Source: CAADGY01 sp900696665 | Lineage (GTDB): Bacteria > Acidobacteriota > Terriglobia > Bryobacterales > Bryobacteraceae | Assembly (NCBI GenBank): GCA_035063885.1 | Contig: JAPSFM010000021.1 | Location: 1 to 61,715 of the forward strand | Reading direction: 5' to 3' | DNA: 61,715 nucleotides | Shown: positions 25,044 through 33,760 of the stretch, piece by piece | Position numbering within the stretch: the first letter of the stretch is position 1 | How the letters are laid out: each line of letters opens with the position of its first letter | Position numbers and translations under genes: made by a program | Notes under the pieces: model-generated | The model's input: the letters and a program-made list of their open reading frames with translations, nothing else | Told to the model about the DNA's origin: nothing | The model's database searches: none

Positions 25044-26324
25044 ATGGCAACTAATGCTGAAGCTCCTTTAGCTTGTGATGTGAAAGACCTGGACCTTGCC
25101 GGCGTAGGCAAACGGCGCATCGAGTGGGCCTTCCAGTCGATGCCGGTTCTGCAGTCCATCCGCAAGCAATTCATCAAAACGCAGCCGCTCGACGGAATTC
25201 GAATTGCCGCCTGCCTGCATGTAACCACAGAGACCGCCAACCTGATGGCGACCCTTCGGGACGGTGGCGCTTCGGTCGCGCTGTGCGCGTCCAATCCACT
25301 TTCCACGCAGGACGACGTGGCCGCGTCACTGGTGCGGGATTACAACATCCCGGTGTTCGCGATCAAGGGCGAGGATAACGACGTTTACTACTCCCACATC
25401 ACGTCCGCTCTCGACCTGAAGCCGCACATCACGATGGACGACGGTGCGGACCTGGTCAGTGTGCTCCATACCAAGCGCCAGGAATTGCTGGATAACGTCA
25501 TCGGGGGAACGGAAGAAACCACCACTGGCGTCATCCGTCTGAAGGCGATGGCCAATGACGGAGTCCTTCGCTATCCCATCATCGCTATTAACGATGCCAT
25601 GACGAAGCATCTTTTCGACAACCGGTATGGCACCGGCCAGAGCACCATTGACGGGATTCTGCGCTCGACGAACGTGCTGCTTGCCGGTTTGAATTTCGTG
25701 GTGGCCGGCTATGGCTGGTGCGGGCGTGGCGTAGCGATGCGGGCGCGTGGACTCGGCGCCAACGTGATCGTGACGGAGGTCGACCCGATCAAGGCCATCG
25801 AAGCGCTGATGGATGGCTACCGGGTGATGTCGATGCACGAAGCGGCTTCCATTGGAGACGTGTTCGTCACCGTTACGGGCGACAAGGGAGTGCTGGCGAA
25901 AGAGCATTTCGAGAAACTGAAAAACGGTGCCATCCTGTGCAACTCCGGCCACTTCAACGTGGAGATCGATCTCGAAGCGCTGGAAAAAATCTCCTCCTCC
26001 CGGCGGCAGACGCGCGAGTTTGTCGAAGAGTATTCGATGCGCGATGGCCGTAAGATCTATGTGCTCGGCGACGGGCGGCTAATTAACCTGTCCGCGGCGG
26101 AAGGCCATCCGGCCTCCGTCATGGACATGAGCTTCGCCAACCAGGCGTTGTCTGTGGAGTACATGGTTAAGAACCACAAGACGCTCGCCAAGCAGGTATT
26201 TCCGGTTCCGCAGGAGTTGGACAGGCAGGTTGCGAAGTGGAAGCTCGAATCGATGGGTGTGATGATCGACCGGCTGACGCCGGAGCAGGAGAGATACCTG
26301 TCGAGCTGGTCCGAAGGAACATAA
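25044..26324 (+). CDS. ahcY: S-adenosylhomocysteine hydrolase
   Basis: A 426-residue NAD-dependent enzyme that splits SAH to adenosine and homocysteine, closing the methyl cycle started by metK. The substrate domain contains ACLHVTTETANLMATL and ALCASNPLSTQDD. The NAD-binding Rossmann fold shows VAGYGWCGRGVAMRARGLGA and VIVTEVDPIKAIEA. NSGHFNVEID and LINLSAAEGHPASVMDMSFA follow as usual. It is of the shorter class, lacking the roughly 40-residue insert found in proteobacterial and eukaryotic enzymes. It is 55 bases downstream of metK. Confidence 0.97.
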   Translation: MATNAEAPLACDVKDLDLAGVGKRRIEWAFQSMPVLQSIRKQFIKTQPLDGIRIAACLHVTTETANLMATLRDGGASVALCASNPLSTQDDVAASLVRDYNIPVFAIKGEDNDVYYSHITSALDLKPHITMDDGADLVSVLHTKRQELLDNVIGGTEETTTGVIRLKAMANDGVLRYPIIAINDAMTKHLFDNRYGTGQSTIDGILRSTNVLLAGLNFVVAGYGWCGRGVAMRARGLGANVIVTEVDPIKAIEALMDGYRVMSMHEAASIGDVFVTVTGDKGVLAKEHFEKLKNGAILCNSGHFNVEIDLEALEKISSSRRQTREFVEEYSMRDGRKIYVLGDGRLINLSAAEGHPASVMDMSFANQALSVEYMVKNHKTLAKQVFPVPQELDRQVAKWKLESMGVMIDRLTPEQERYLSSWSEGT

Positions 26325-26459
26325 GCCCACCTGGCAGGCCCGCTCTCTCACGGTCGCAGCTCAGTAGAGGCTTGCGATCCCGGCTCTTTCAGATGACGTA
26401 GAATCATAAGGGGCGTGGTGGCACCCGCGCTCCTTTTCCCGCAGGCGAGGTAATCACCG

Positions 26460-27728
26460 TTGGCATTGATCGAAGGATGTAAACATTCCGTTGAGATCTC
26501 CGTTCCGGTGGAGGATGTCGAAAGCGAAACAGAACGTGTCGTCGCCGGAATCCAGAAGAAAGCGAAGCTCCCCGGCTTTCGTCCGGGCAAGACGCCCTTA
26601 AGCCTGATCCGCAGCCGTTTTGCGAGTGAAATCCGGCAGGAAGTTATCCAGGAACTGGTTCCCAAGCACTTTCGCGAGCACGCGGAACGGGAGAACCTGC
26701 GCATTGTAGGGACGCCCGACATCAAGGACGTGCACTTCGAAAAAGGTGAGCCGCTACGCTTCCGCGCTGAGTTCGAACTGGCGCCCGAATTCGACCTCGG
26801 AGAGTATCGCGGTGTCGAGGTGCCTTACAACGAACCGGCAGTAACCGAGGAAGATATCAGCAACAGGGTCGAGCAGCTTCGGGACAGCAAAGCCGAGTAC
26901 GTCAATGTAGACGCTCGCCCCCTCGAAGACGGTGATTATGCCGCCGTCTCACTGGACAGCATGGCGGGACTGGAAGGCGCCCCGATTCATCAGGAGGAAT
27001 TGACGCTGCACCTGGGCGGGGAAGACACTCTGCCCGGATTTACCGAGAACCTCCGCGGCGCTTCGCCCGGAGATGTAAAAGAGTTCGACGTCACCTACCC
27101 GGAAGATTACGGGCAGGAGCGGTTGGCCGGTAAAACCATCCGGTTCCGTGTGGAAGTGAAAGCCGTGCGGAAGAAGGAACTCCCGGAACTGAACGACGAG
27201 TTCGCCAAAGACCTGGGCGATTTCCAGAACCTGGAAGAGCTGCGGGAGGCGATTCGCAAGAACCTCTTTGCCGAACGGGAATTCGAGGCGCAGCGGGATG
27301 CCAAGGACGCCATCGTTGAAAAACTGGTCGATCTGCACGAGTTCCCGGTTCCCGAAGCGTATCTGGACCGGCAAATTGAATCGCAGGTGGAAAACCGGTT
27401 AAGAATGCTGGCTGTGCAGGGGGTCGATCCGCGGAGCGTACAGTTCGATTGGGAAAAGATCCGGAGTGCAAACAGGGACAAAGCCATCCGGGACGTCCGC
27501 GCTTCGCTGATTCTGGAGAAGATAGCGGATCGGGAGGCGATTGAAACGACGGTGGACGAGCTGGACCGGGAAGTGCAGCGAATTGCCCGGCAGGAACGCG
27601 AGCCGGTGGCCGCGGTCCGGATGAAACTAGAAAAAGACGGCACGATCCGCCGCATTGCGTCACGAATCCGTACGGAAAAAACACTGAGCCTGCTGTTTGA
27701 ACAGGCCAGAAAAGTTTCCGGGGAGTAA
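26460..27728 (+). CDS. tig: Trigger factor
   Basis: A 422-residue ribosome-associated chaperone. The N-terminal ribosome-binding domain contains the signature GFRPGKTPLSLI (residues about 40-50). The FKBP-like isomerase domain follows (about 150-240, with DYAAVSLDSMAG and PEDYGQERLAGKTIRFRVEV), then the C-terminal helical arms. The start is a TTG preceded by GAGG about 10 bases upstream; the next residues (ALIEGCKHSVEISVPVEDV) match the family start. It opens the tig-clpX-lon block; a clpP gene, usual between tig and clpX, is absent. Confidence 0.96.
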   Translation: MALIEGCKHSVEISVPVEDVESETERVVAGIQKKAKLPGFRPGKTPLSLIRSRFASEIRQEVIQELVPKHFREHAERENLRIVGTPDIKDVHFEKGEPLRFRAEFELAPEFDLGEYRGVEVPYNEPAVTEEDISNRVEQLRDSKAEYVNVDARPLEDGDYAAVSLDSMAGLEGAPIHQEELTLHLGGEDTLPGFTENLRGASPGDVKEFDVTYPEDYGQERLAGKTIRFRVEVKAVRKKELPELNDEFAKDLGDFQNLEELREAIRKNLFAEREFEAQRDAKDAIVEKLVDLHEFPVPEAYLDRQIESQVENRLRMLAVQGVDPRSVQFDWEKIRSANRDKAIRDVRASLILEKIADREAIETTVDELDREVQRIARQEREPVAAVRMKLEKDGTIRRIASRIRTEKTLSLLFEQARKVSGE

Positions 27729-27751
27729 GGCCGGACGGGAGCTTAACCGGA

Positions 27752-27780
27752 TTGATTGCGCATGCTTTCCGGGGTAATAA
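27752..27780 (+). promoter_or_regulatory. Candidate promoter for clpX
   Basis: TTGATT (27752-27757) and TAATAA (27775-27780) are separated by 17 bases, about 58 bases upstream of the clpX GTG. Both hexamers match four of six consensus positions. It would make clpX independent of tig. Confidence 0.4.
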
Positions 27781-27837
27781 TGGATACATGGGGATTGATG
27801 TAGGTCCGGCCGGCGCCTGCCCGCACGGAGATATTTT

Positions 27838-29112
27838 GTGAAGCGCACCGGTTCCGATGATTCCTTGAGATGTTCGTTCTGCCACAAGAGCCAGGACGTA
27901 GTTGGCAAACTCATCTCCTCTCCCAGCGACTATCCGCGCGCGTATATCTGCGACGAATGTATCGCCGTATGCAACTCGATTCTGGAAGATGACCGGAGCG
28001 ATACGCCTTACGGGGCGCCGCACAAACTGCCCAAGCCGTTGGAGTTGAAAGAATACCTGGATCAATATGTAATCGGCCAGGATGCCACCAAGAAAAAGCT
28101 GGCGGTGGCGGTCTACAACCATTACAAGCGCATCCAGATGAACAAGCAGCGCGGTGGGGAGGTGGAGCTGCAGAAATCCAATATTCTGCTGATCGGCCCC
28201 ACCGGCACGGGAAAAACGCTACTGGCGCAGACCCTGGCAAAGATCCTGGATGTGCCCTTCGCCATTGTCGATGCCACCACCCTCACCGAAGCGGGTTACG
28301 TTGGTGAGGATGTGGAGAACATCATCCTGCGCCTGCTGCAAAATTCCGACTGGGATGTGCAGCGGTGCCAGCAGGGCATCATCTACATCGATGAGATCGA
28401 TAAGATAGGCCGGAAGGACGAGAATCCGTCCATCACCCGCGACGTCTCGGGCGAAGGAGTGCAGCAGGCGCTTCTGAAGATTTTGGAAGGCACGGTGGCT
28501 AACGTTCCGCCGCAAGGTGGGCGCAAGCATCCTCACCAGGAATTTACACCCGTTGATACCACCAATATCCTTTTCATTTGCGGGGGGGCTTTTATTGGTC
28601 TCGAAAACGTGATCGGACGCAGAGTGGGCCGGAAGTTCATGGGCTTCGTACTCCCTGAAGATCCGATGGCCGACGGGGTGCGAAGGCATCCGTCCGGGCG
28701 CCGGGATGTTTGCCTGCTGGAGCAGGTGCAGCCGGTCGACCTGATCAAATTCGGCTTTATTCCCGAGTTTATCGGGCGCATGCCGGTGTGTGGCATTCTG
28801 GAAGAGCTGAACCGGGACGCGCTGGTGCAGATCCTGACGAAACCCAAGAACGCCATTATCCGTCAGTACCAGAAACTGTTCGAGTTCGAAAATGTTAGAC
28901 TGAAGTTCAGTGACGACGCTCTCGATGCCATAGCCGCGCTGGCTATGGAACGGAAAGTGGGAGCCAGGGGCCTTCGGATGATTCTTGAAGATCTGATGTT
29001 GGATCTGATGTACTATCTTCCGTCATACAAGAAGGTCCGCGAGTTTCTGGTCACCAAAGAGATGGTGATGACGCAGAAAATAAGCCTGGCGTTGCTAGAG
29101 AAAGCCGGCTGA
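27838..29112 (+). CDS. clpX: ATP-dependent Clp protease unfoldase ClpX
   Basis: A 424-residue AAA+ unfoldase. The N-terminal zinc-binding domain has Cys12, Cys15, Cys38 and Cys41 (CSFC...CDEC). The Walker A motif GPTGTGKT occupies residues 120-127; GYVGEDVENII is the RKH/pore-region neighbour and IIYIDEIDKIG is Walker B. The ClpP-docking tripeptide, IGF in E. coli at 268-270, is MGF here at the same positions. The start is a GTG with GGAG eight bases upstream. Only about 110 bases separate it from tig, so no clpP is present nearby; ClpP must be encoded elsewhere if ClpXP is functional. Confidence 0.96.
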   Translation: MKRTGSDDSLRCSFCHKSQDVVGKLISSPSDYPRAYICDECIAVCNSILEDDRSDTPYGAPHKLPKPLELKEYLDQYVIGQDATKKKLAVAVYNHYKRIQMNKQRGGEVELQKSNILLIGPTGTGKTLLAQTLAKILDVPFAIVDATTLTEAGYVGEDVENIILRLLQNSDWDVQRCQQGIIYIDEIDKIGRKDENPSITRDVSGEGVQQALLKILEGTVANVPPQGGRKHPHQEFTPVDTTNILFICGGAFIGLENVIGRRVGRKFMGFVLPEDPMADGVRRHPSGRRDVCLLEQVQPVDLIKFGFIPEFIGRMPVCGILEELNRDALVQILTKPKNAIIRQYQKLFEFENVRLKFSDDALDAIAALAMERKVGARGLRMILEDLMLDLMYYLPSYKKVREFLVTKEMVMTQKISLALLEKAG

Positions 29113-29227
29113 TCGTCTTCCGGATAACATCACGTGGACAGCACTCGGACCGGTTGCAGGATTCGCCGGGAGCCGGTCCCCGATAGTACCGAGTAAGCTG
29201 ATAGTCATCAACTAACCGTAATTTTCA

Positions 29228-31651
29228 ATGCTCACCTCCAAAGAGAAATCCGATACAAAACGATTGCCCATGATGCCCATACGGGACGTCGTAATTTTTC
29301 CGTATATGATGACGCCTTTCGTTGTGGGCCGGGAGTCGAGCGTTCGTGCTCTCGAAGAGGCGCTGGCCGGCGAGAAAAAGATTTTTCTAGCCACGCAGCA
29401 TGATGCTTCGGTGGACGAACCCCGCCCCGACGAGATTTTCAGCGTAGGTACGATTGCCAACATTGTTCAAAGCCTGCGTTTACCGGATGGCAACATCAAG
29501 GTACTGGTGGAGGGTGTTGAGCGGGCGAAAGTGGTTTCGGTGAGCGACGACGAAGGGTTTTTGCGCGCCGTAGTCCGTACGTCTCACTTCAAGGTGGAGG
29601 CGGGTACACAACTGGACGCGCTGATCGGCAGAGTCACCACGCTGTTCGAGCAGTACGTCAAGCTGAGCCAGAACCTCAATTACGAAAGCATGGTGGCGGC
29701 GGTGCGGGTGGATGAGCCCGGCAAACTCGCCGACACCGTAGGCGCGAACCTTCAGCTTACGATCGAGGAAAAACAGGAACTGCTCGAGATTTTCGATCCG
29801 GTGGACCGGCTCACACGGGTGGCCGAAATGCTGGACATCGAGATTGAGAAGCTCAATGTCGATCGCACCATCCAGGGGCGCGTGAAGCGCCAGATGGAGA
29901 AGGCGCAAAAAGAGTACTACCTGAACGAGAAGATCAAGGCGATCCAGAAAGAACTGGGACGCGGCGAGAAAAGCGAACTCGACGAACTCAAGAAGAAGAT
30001 CGAAGCCGCCGGCATGACCAAGGACGCCTACGATAAGGCGATCACGGAGTTGAAGCGGCTGGAAGGCATGCCCCCCATGTCGGCCGAATCCACGGTGTCC
30101 AGAAACTATCTCGACTGGCTGCTGGCCATGCCGTGGAAGAAGCGCACCAAGGAAATCCGCGACCTGCAGTACGCCCAGGATGTGCTCGAATCCGATCACT
30201 ATGGTCTCGAAAAGATCAAAGAGCGTATCCTGGAGTTTCTCGCTGTGCGGCGGCTGGTGAAGAACCCGCGCGGTTCCATCCTCTGCTTTGTGGGAGCTCC
30301 GGGCGTCGGGAAGACCTCGTTGGGCATGTCGATTGCGAAAGCCACCGGCCGGAAATTCGTGCGGTTGTCGCTCGGTGGCGTGCGCGACGAGGCGGAGATT
30401 CGCGGGCACCGGCGAACCTATATCGGAGCGCTGCCGGGCCAGATTCTTCAGATGATGAAGAAGGCCGGCACCCGGAACCCCGTGTTCATGCTCGACGAGA
30501 TTGATAAGATGTCGATGGACTTCCGGGGCGACCCGTCCGCGGCTCTTCTCGAGGTGCTCGATCCGGAGCAGAACTTCATGTTCATGGATCACTACCTGGA
30601 CGTGGAATACGATCTGAGCCAGGTGTTCTTCATTGCGACGGCCAATGTGCTGCACACGATTCCGCCCGCGTTGCAGGACCGGATGGAGGTGATCCGTCTT
30701 TCCGGGTACACGGAACTCGAAAAGATGGAAATTGCCAAACGCTTCCTGGTGAAGAAACAGATGGAGCAGAGCGGGCTGACCGCGAAGAACCTCCAGTTTA
30801 CGGACGAAGGGTTGATGGCGATCATCCAATCCTACACGCGAGAAGCCGGAGTGCGGAACCTGGAGCGGGAAGTGGGCAACGTCTGCCGTAAGGTGGCGCG
30901 AAGTGTCGTCAACGCACAAAGCGGAGCGGATCCGCATACGCCCGAAGCAAGGGTGGTGGACGGGAAGTCCGTCGCCGAATTGCTGGGTCCGCAGAAATTC
31001 CGTGACATGCAGAGTGACAAAAAGAATGAGATCGGCGCTTGCACCGGCCTGGCATGGACCGAAGTCGGCGGCCAGATTCTAACAACGGAAGCGACGATCA
31101 TGGAGGGCAGGGGTAAGCTGACTACCACGGGTAAGTTGGGCGATGTGATGCAGGAGTCCGCGCAGGCGGCCATGAGCTATGTCCGCTCGCGCGCGCAGCA
31201 GCTCGGGCTGCCCCGGGATTTTTACCGCCACCTCGATATTCACGTGCACGTTCCGGAAGGCGCTATTCCGAAGGATGGGCCGTCGGCGGGCATTACCATT
31301 GCCACCAGTATCTGCAGCGCTCTGACGAGCATCCCCGTGCGCTGCGATGTGGCGATGACGGGGGAGATCACGCTGCGTGGCCGGGTATTACCCATCGGCG
31401 GGCTTAAGGAAAAACTGCTCGCTGCGCACCGGCAGGGCATCCTGGAGGCGGTGCTGCCACGGGACAACGAGCGGGACCTGCCGGATATTCCCGAGAATAT
31501 TCGTAACGAAATGAAACTGCACTTCGTGGAGTCGATGGACGATGTGTTGAAGATCGCCCTGGAGCGGCCCATCGAAGCGCTGCCGGTTCCCGCGCAACCG
31601 GCCGCGCTCGAAGCCACGAAGCGAGCCGGCGAAGAAAAGATTACGCATTAA
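29228..31651 (+). CDS. lon: ATP-dependent Lon protease
   Basis: An 807-residue protease of the LonA type. The N-terminal substrate-binding domain starts with RLPMMPIRDVVIFPYMMTPF. The AAA+ module has Walker A GAPGVGKTSLG and the Lon-specific GGVRDEAEIRGHRRTYIGAL. The serine-lysine dyad is Ser686 (DGPSAG) and Lys729 (GGLKEKLLA). It degrades damaged and regulatory proteins. engB starts 20 bases after its stop, so a lon-engB-rho transcript is likely. The upstream gap of 115 bases to clpX has no obvious structure. Confidence 0.97.
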   Translation: MLTSKEKSDTKRLPMMPIRDVVIFPYMMTPFVVGRESSVRALEEALAGEKKIFLATQHDASVDEPRPDEIFSVGTIANIVQSLRLPDGNIKVLVEGVERAKVVSVSDDEGFLRAVVRTSHFKVEAGTQLDALIGRVTTLFEQYVKLSQNLNYESMVAAVRVDEPGKLADTVGANLQLTIEEKQELLEIFDPVDRLTRVAEMLDIEIEKLNVDRTIQGRVKRQMEKAQKEYYLNEKIKAIQKELGRGEKSELDELKKKIEAAGMTKDAYDKAITELKRLEGMPPMSAESTVSRNYLDWLLAMPWKKRTKEIRDLQYAQDVLESDHYGLEKIKERILEFLAVRRLVKNPRGSILCFVGAPGVGKTSLGMSIAKATGRKFVRLSLGGVRDEAEIRGHRRTYIGALPGQILQMMKKAGTRNPVFMLDEIDKMSMDFRGDPSAALLEVLDPEQNFMFMDHYLDVEYDLSQVFFIATANVLHTIPPALQDRMEVIRLSGYTELEKMEIAKRFLVKKQMEQSGLTAKNLQFTDEGLMAIIQSYTREAGVRNLEREVGNVCRKVARSVVNAQSGADPHTPEARVVDGKSVAELLGPQKFRDMQSDKKNEIGACTGLAWTEVGGQILTTEATIMEGRGKLTTTGKLGDVMQESAQAAMSYVRSRAQQLGLPRDFYRHLDIHVHVPEGAIPKDGPSAGITIATSICSALTSIPVRCDVAMTGEITLRGRVLPIGGLKEKLLAAHRQGILEAVLPRDNERDLPDIPENIRNEMKLHFVESMDDVLKIALERPIEALPVPAQPAALEATKRAGEEKITH

Positions 31652-31671
31652 GTTCCGGTCCGGCCAGCGTT

Positions 31672-32244
31672 ATGCAGGCTGAGTTCATGTGCAGCGCGGC
31701 GCGGCCGGAGGACTTCCCGCCCGAGAGGCTGCCCGAAATCGCATTTCTCGGGAGAAGCAATGTAGGCAAGTCCAGCGTGCTGAACCGCCTGGTGGGTGCG
31801 GAGAGGCTAGCGTTCACCAGTTCAACGCCGGGTCGTACACAGACGCTGAATTTTTACAGAATTGAGAACCGGCTGTGCTTCGTCGATCTTCCCGGTTACG
31901 GATTCGCACGGACTCCCAAGACCGTATCCCGGGGTTGGAAACACCTCGTCGAGGCTTATCTCGGCAGCCGGAAAGTCCTGGAGCTTTCGGTGCTCCTGCT
32001 GGATGTCCGGCGGGGCTGGATGAAAAAGGATCTGGAACTCAGGCAGTGGCTTGAGTTCCACAACCGGCGATACCTTGTGGTCGCCACGAAGATAGACAAA
32101 CTAAACCATTCCGAACTACGGCGCGGCTTGTCCGCCATCCGCAACGTGCTTGCGGGTAGCGAACTGGTGGCGTTCTCGGCCTTAACCGGCCAGGGAGTGA
32201 GGGAACTTTGGCAAGCGATTTGGAGAAACAGGAATCAACGGTAG
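31672..32244 (+). CDS. engB: Ribosome biogenesis GTPase YsxC/EngB
   Basis: A 190-residue small GTPase needed for large ribosomal subunit assembly. G1 is GRSNVGKSS (residues about 27-35); the G2 Thr lies in STPGRTQTLNF; G3 is DLPGYGFA; G4 is TKID. Its length and the compact single-domain form match the family. Translation of the next gene, rho, begins inside this gene at 32208, giving a 37-base overlap in a different frame. Confidence 0.95.
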   Translation: MQAEFMCSAARPEDFPPERLPEIAFLGRSNVGKSSVLNRLVGAERLAFTSSTPGRTQTLNFYRIENRLCFVDLPGYGFARTPKTVSRGWKHLVEAYLGSRKVLELSVLLLDVRRGWMKKDLELRQWLEFHNRRYLVVATKIDKLNHSELRRGLSAIRNVLAGSELVAFSALTGQGVRELWQAIWRNRNQR

Positions 32245-33671
32245 CCGCTAATCCTCCGGAAACGGAGAAAGCGCCCGAGCAGAAGCTCGCCGAGCAGACG
32301 GCGCCTGCGCCGCAGGGTCAGGGGCAGGGCCAGAATCAGGCCCAGCAGCCGGGTCCGCAGAAACGAGGACGCGGCCACGGTAAAGGCGACGGGGGCGGCG
32401 CGAAGAACGGAGGCGCCGCAACCCTCGACCTTGTCGAATTGAAAGACATGAGCATTCAGAAGCTCAATCAGATCGCCAAGGACTTGAGTGTTCCGGGAAC
32501 CGCCGGCCTTCGCAAGCAGGAGTTGATTTTCAAGATACTGCAAACGCAGGCCGAGAAAAGCGGGCTCATCTTCTCCGAAGGAGTGCTCGAATGTCTTCCA
32601 GACGGATTCGGTTTTCTGCGCGCACCGGAGTATAACTATCTCCCCGGCCCCGATGACGTGTATGTTTCGCCGTCCCAGATCCGGCGCTTCGATCTGCGCA
32701 CGGGCGACACCATCTCCGGACAGATCCGGCCGCCTAAGGAAGGCGAACGCTACTTCGCGCTGATCAAGGTCGACGCCATCAACTTCGAGCCGCCGGAGGA
32801 GGCGCGCAACAAGATCTTCTTCGACAACCTCACGCCCCTGTACCCGCAGGAGCGGCTCAAGCTGGAAACGACGAAGGAGAACTACTCGGGGCGGGTAATG
32901 GATCTGCTGACCCCGATCGGAAAAGGGCAGCGCGGCCTGATCGTGGCGCCGCCCCGCACCGGCAAGACGATGCTGCTGCAAAGCCTGGCGAATTCCATCA
33001 CCACCAGCCATCCCGAGGTTGCGCTGATCGTGCTGCTGATCGACGAGCGGCCGGAAGAGGTGACCGACATGCAACGCTCGGTGCGTGGCGAAGTCATCAG
33101 CTCCACGTTTGATGAGCCCGCCTCGCGGCACGTGCAGGTGGCCGAAATGGTGATCGAGAAGGCGAAACGGTTGGTCGAGCACAAGCGCGACGTGGTCATC
33201 CTGCTCGACTCCATTACGCGTCTCGCACGAGCCTACAACACTGTGGTGCCACCCTCCGGCAAGGTGCTCTCCGGCGGTGTGGACTCCAACGCCTTGCAGC
33301 GGCCGAAACGCTTCTTTGGCGCGGCCCGCAACATTGAAGAAGGCGGTTCGCTGACGATCGTAGCCACGGCGCTGGTCGATACGGGCAGCCGCATGGACGA
33401 TGTCATTTTCGAAGAGTTCAAAGGCACCGGCAACATGGAGATCCACCTCGACCGCAAACTGGTGGATAAACGCGTATTTCCAGCCATCGACATCAACAAG
33501 AGCGGAACACGAAAAGAAGAGCTGCTGCTGCCGCGCGACGAGCTCAATCGCGTGTGGATTCTTCGCAAGGTGCTGAATCCCCTGTCGCCGGTCGAATCGA
33601 TGGAACTGCTGCTCGATAAGCTTTCAAAGACCCGCAGTAACGCCGAGTTTCTGGCTGCGATGAGCGGATAG
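32208..33671 (+). CDS. rho: Transcription termination factor Rho
   Basis: A 487-residue hexameric RNA helicase that ends transcription. The N-terminal helix bundle contains LDLVELKDMSIQKLNQIAKD, the cold-shock-like RNA-binding fold DGFGFLRAPEYNYLPG, and the ATPase Walker A PPRTGKT with SGGVDSNALQRPKRFFGAAR in the Q/R-loop region. Ahead of these is a low-complexity, Gln/Gly-rich and then basic insert (about residues 35-70, QGQGQGQNQAQQPGPQKRGR), of the kind seen in high-G+C and acidobacterial Rho. The start is a TTG with GAGGGA just upstream; it overlaps engB by 37 bases, suggesting tight coupling. Confidence 0.95.
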   Translation: MASDLEKQESTVAANPPETEKAPEQKLAEQTAPAPQGQGQGQNQAQQPGPQKRGRGHGKGDGGGAKNGGAATLDLVELKDMSIQKLNQIAKDLSVPGTAGLRKQELIFKILQTQAEKSGLIFSEGVLECLPDGFGFLRAPEYNYLPGPDDVYVSPSQIRRFDLRTGDTISGQIRPPKEGERYFALIKVDAINFEPPEEARNKIFFDNLTPLYPQERLKLETTKENYSGRVMDLLTPIGKGQRGLIVAPPRTGKTMLLQSLANSITTSHPEVALIVLLIDERPEEVTDMQRSVRGEVISSTFDEPASRHVQVAEMVIEKAKRLVEHKRDVVILLDSITRLARAYNTVVPPSGKVLSGGVDSNALQRPKRFFGAARNIEEGGSLTIVATALVDTGSRMDDVIFEEFKGTGNMEIHLDRKLVDKRVFPAIDINKSGTRKEELLLPRDELNRVWILRKVLNPLSPVESMELLLDKLSKTRSNAEFLAAMSG

Positions 33672-33760
33672 GCGCACGGGATACCAATCGATGCAGACGG
33701 CGGAACCCGGGCGCCGGAACGCGTTTGCGGACGGCTGCTCTGCCGCTAAACTGATCTGTT

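Noticed and set aside
29480..30937. A 485-codon open frame opposite lon
   Set aside because: Antisense shadow of an unmistakable Lon protease gene.
32235..33446. A long open frame (403 codons) on the strand opposite rho
   Set aside because: It is a codon-bias shadow of rho; it has no signature and rho is certain.
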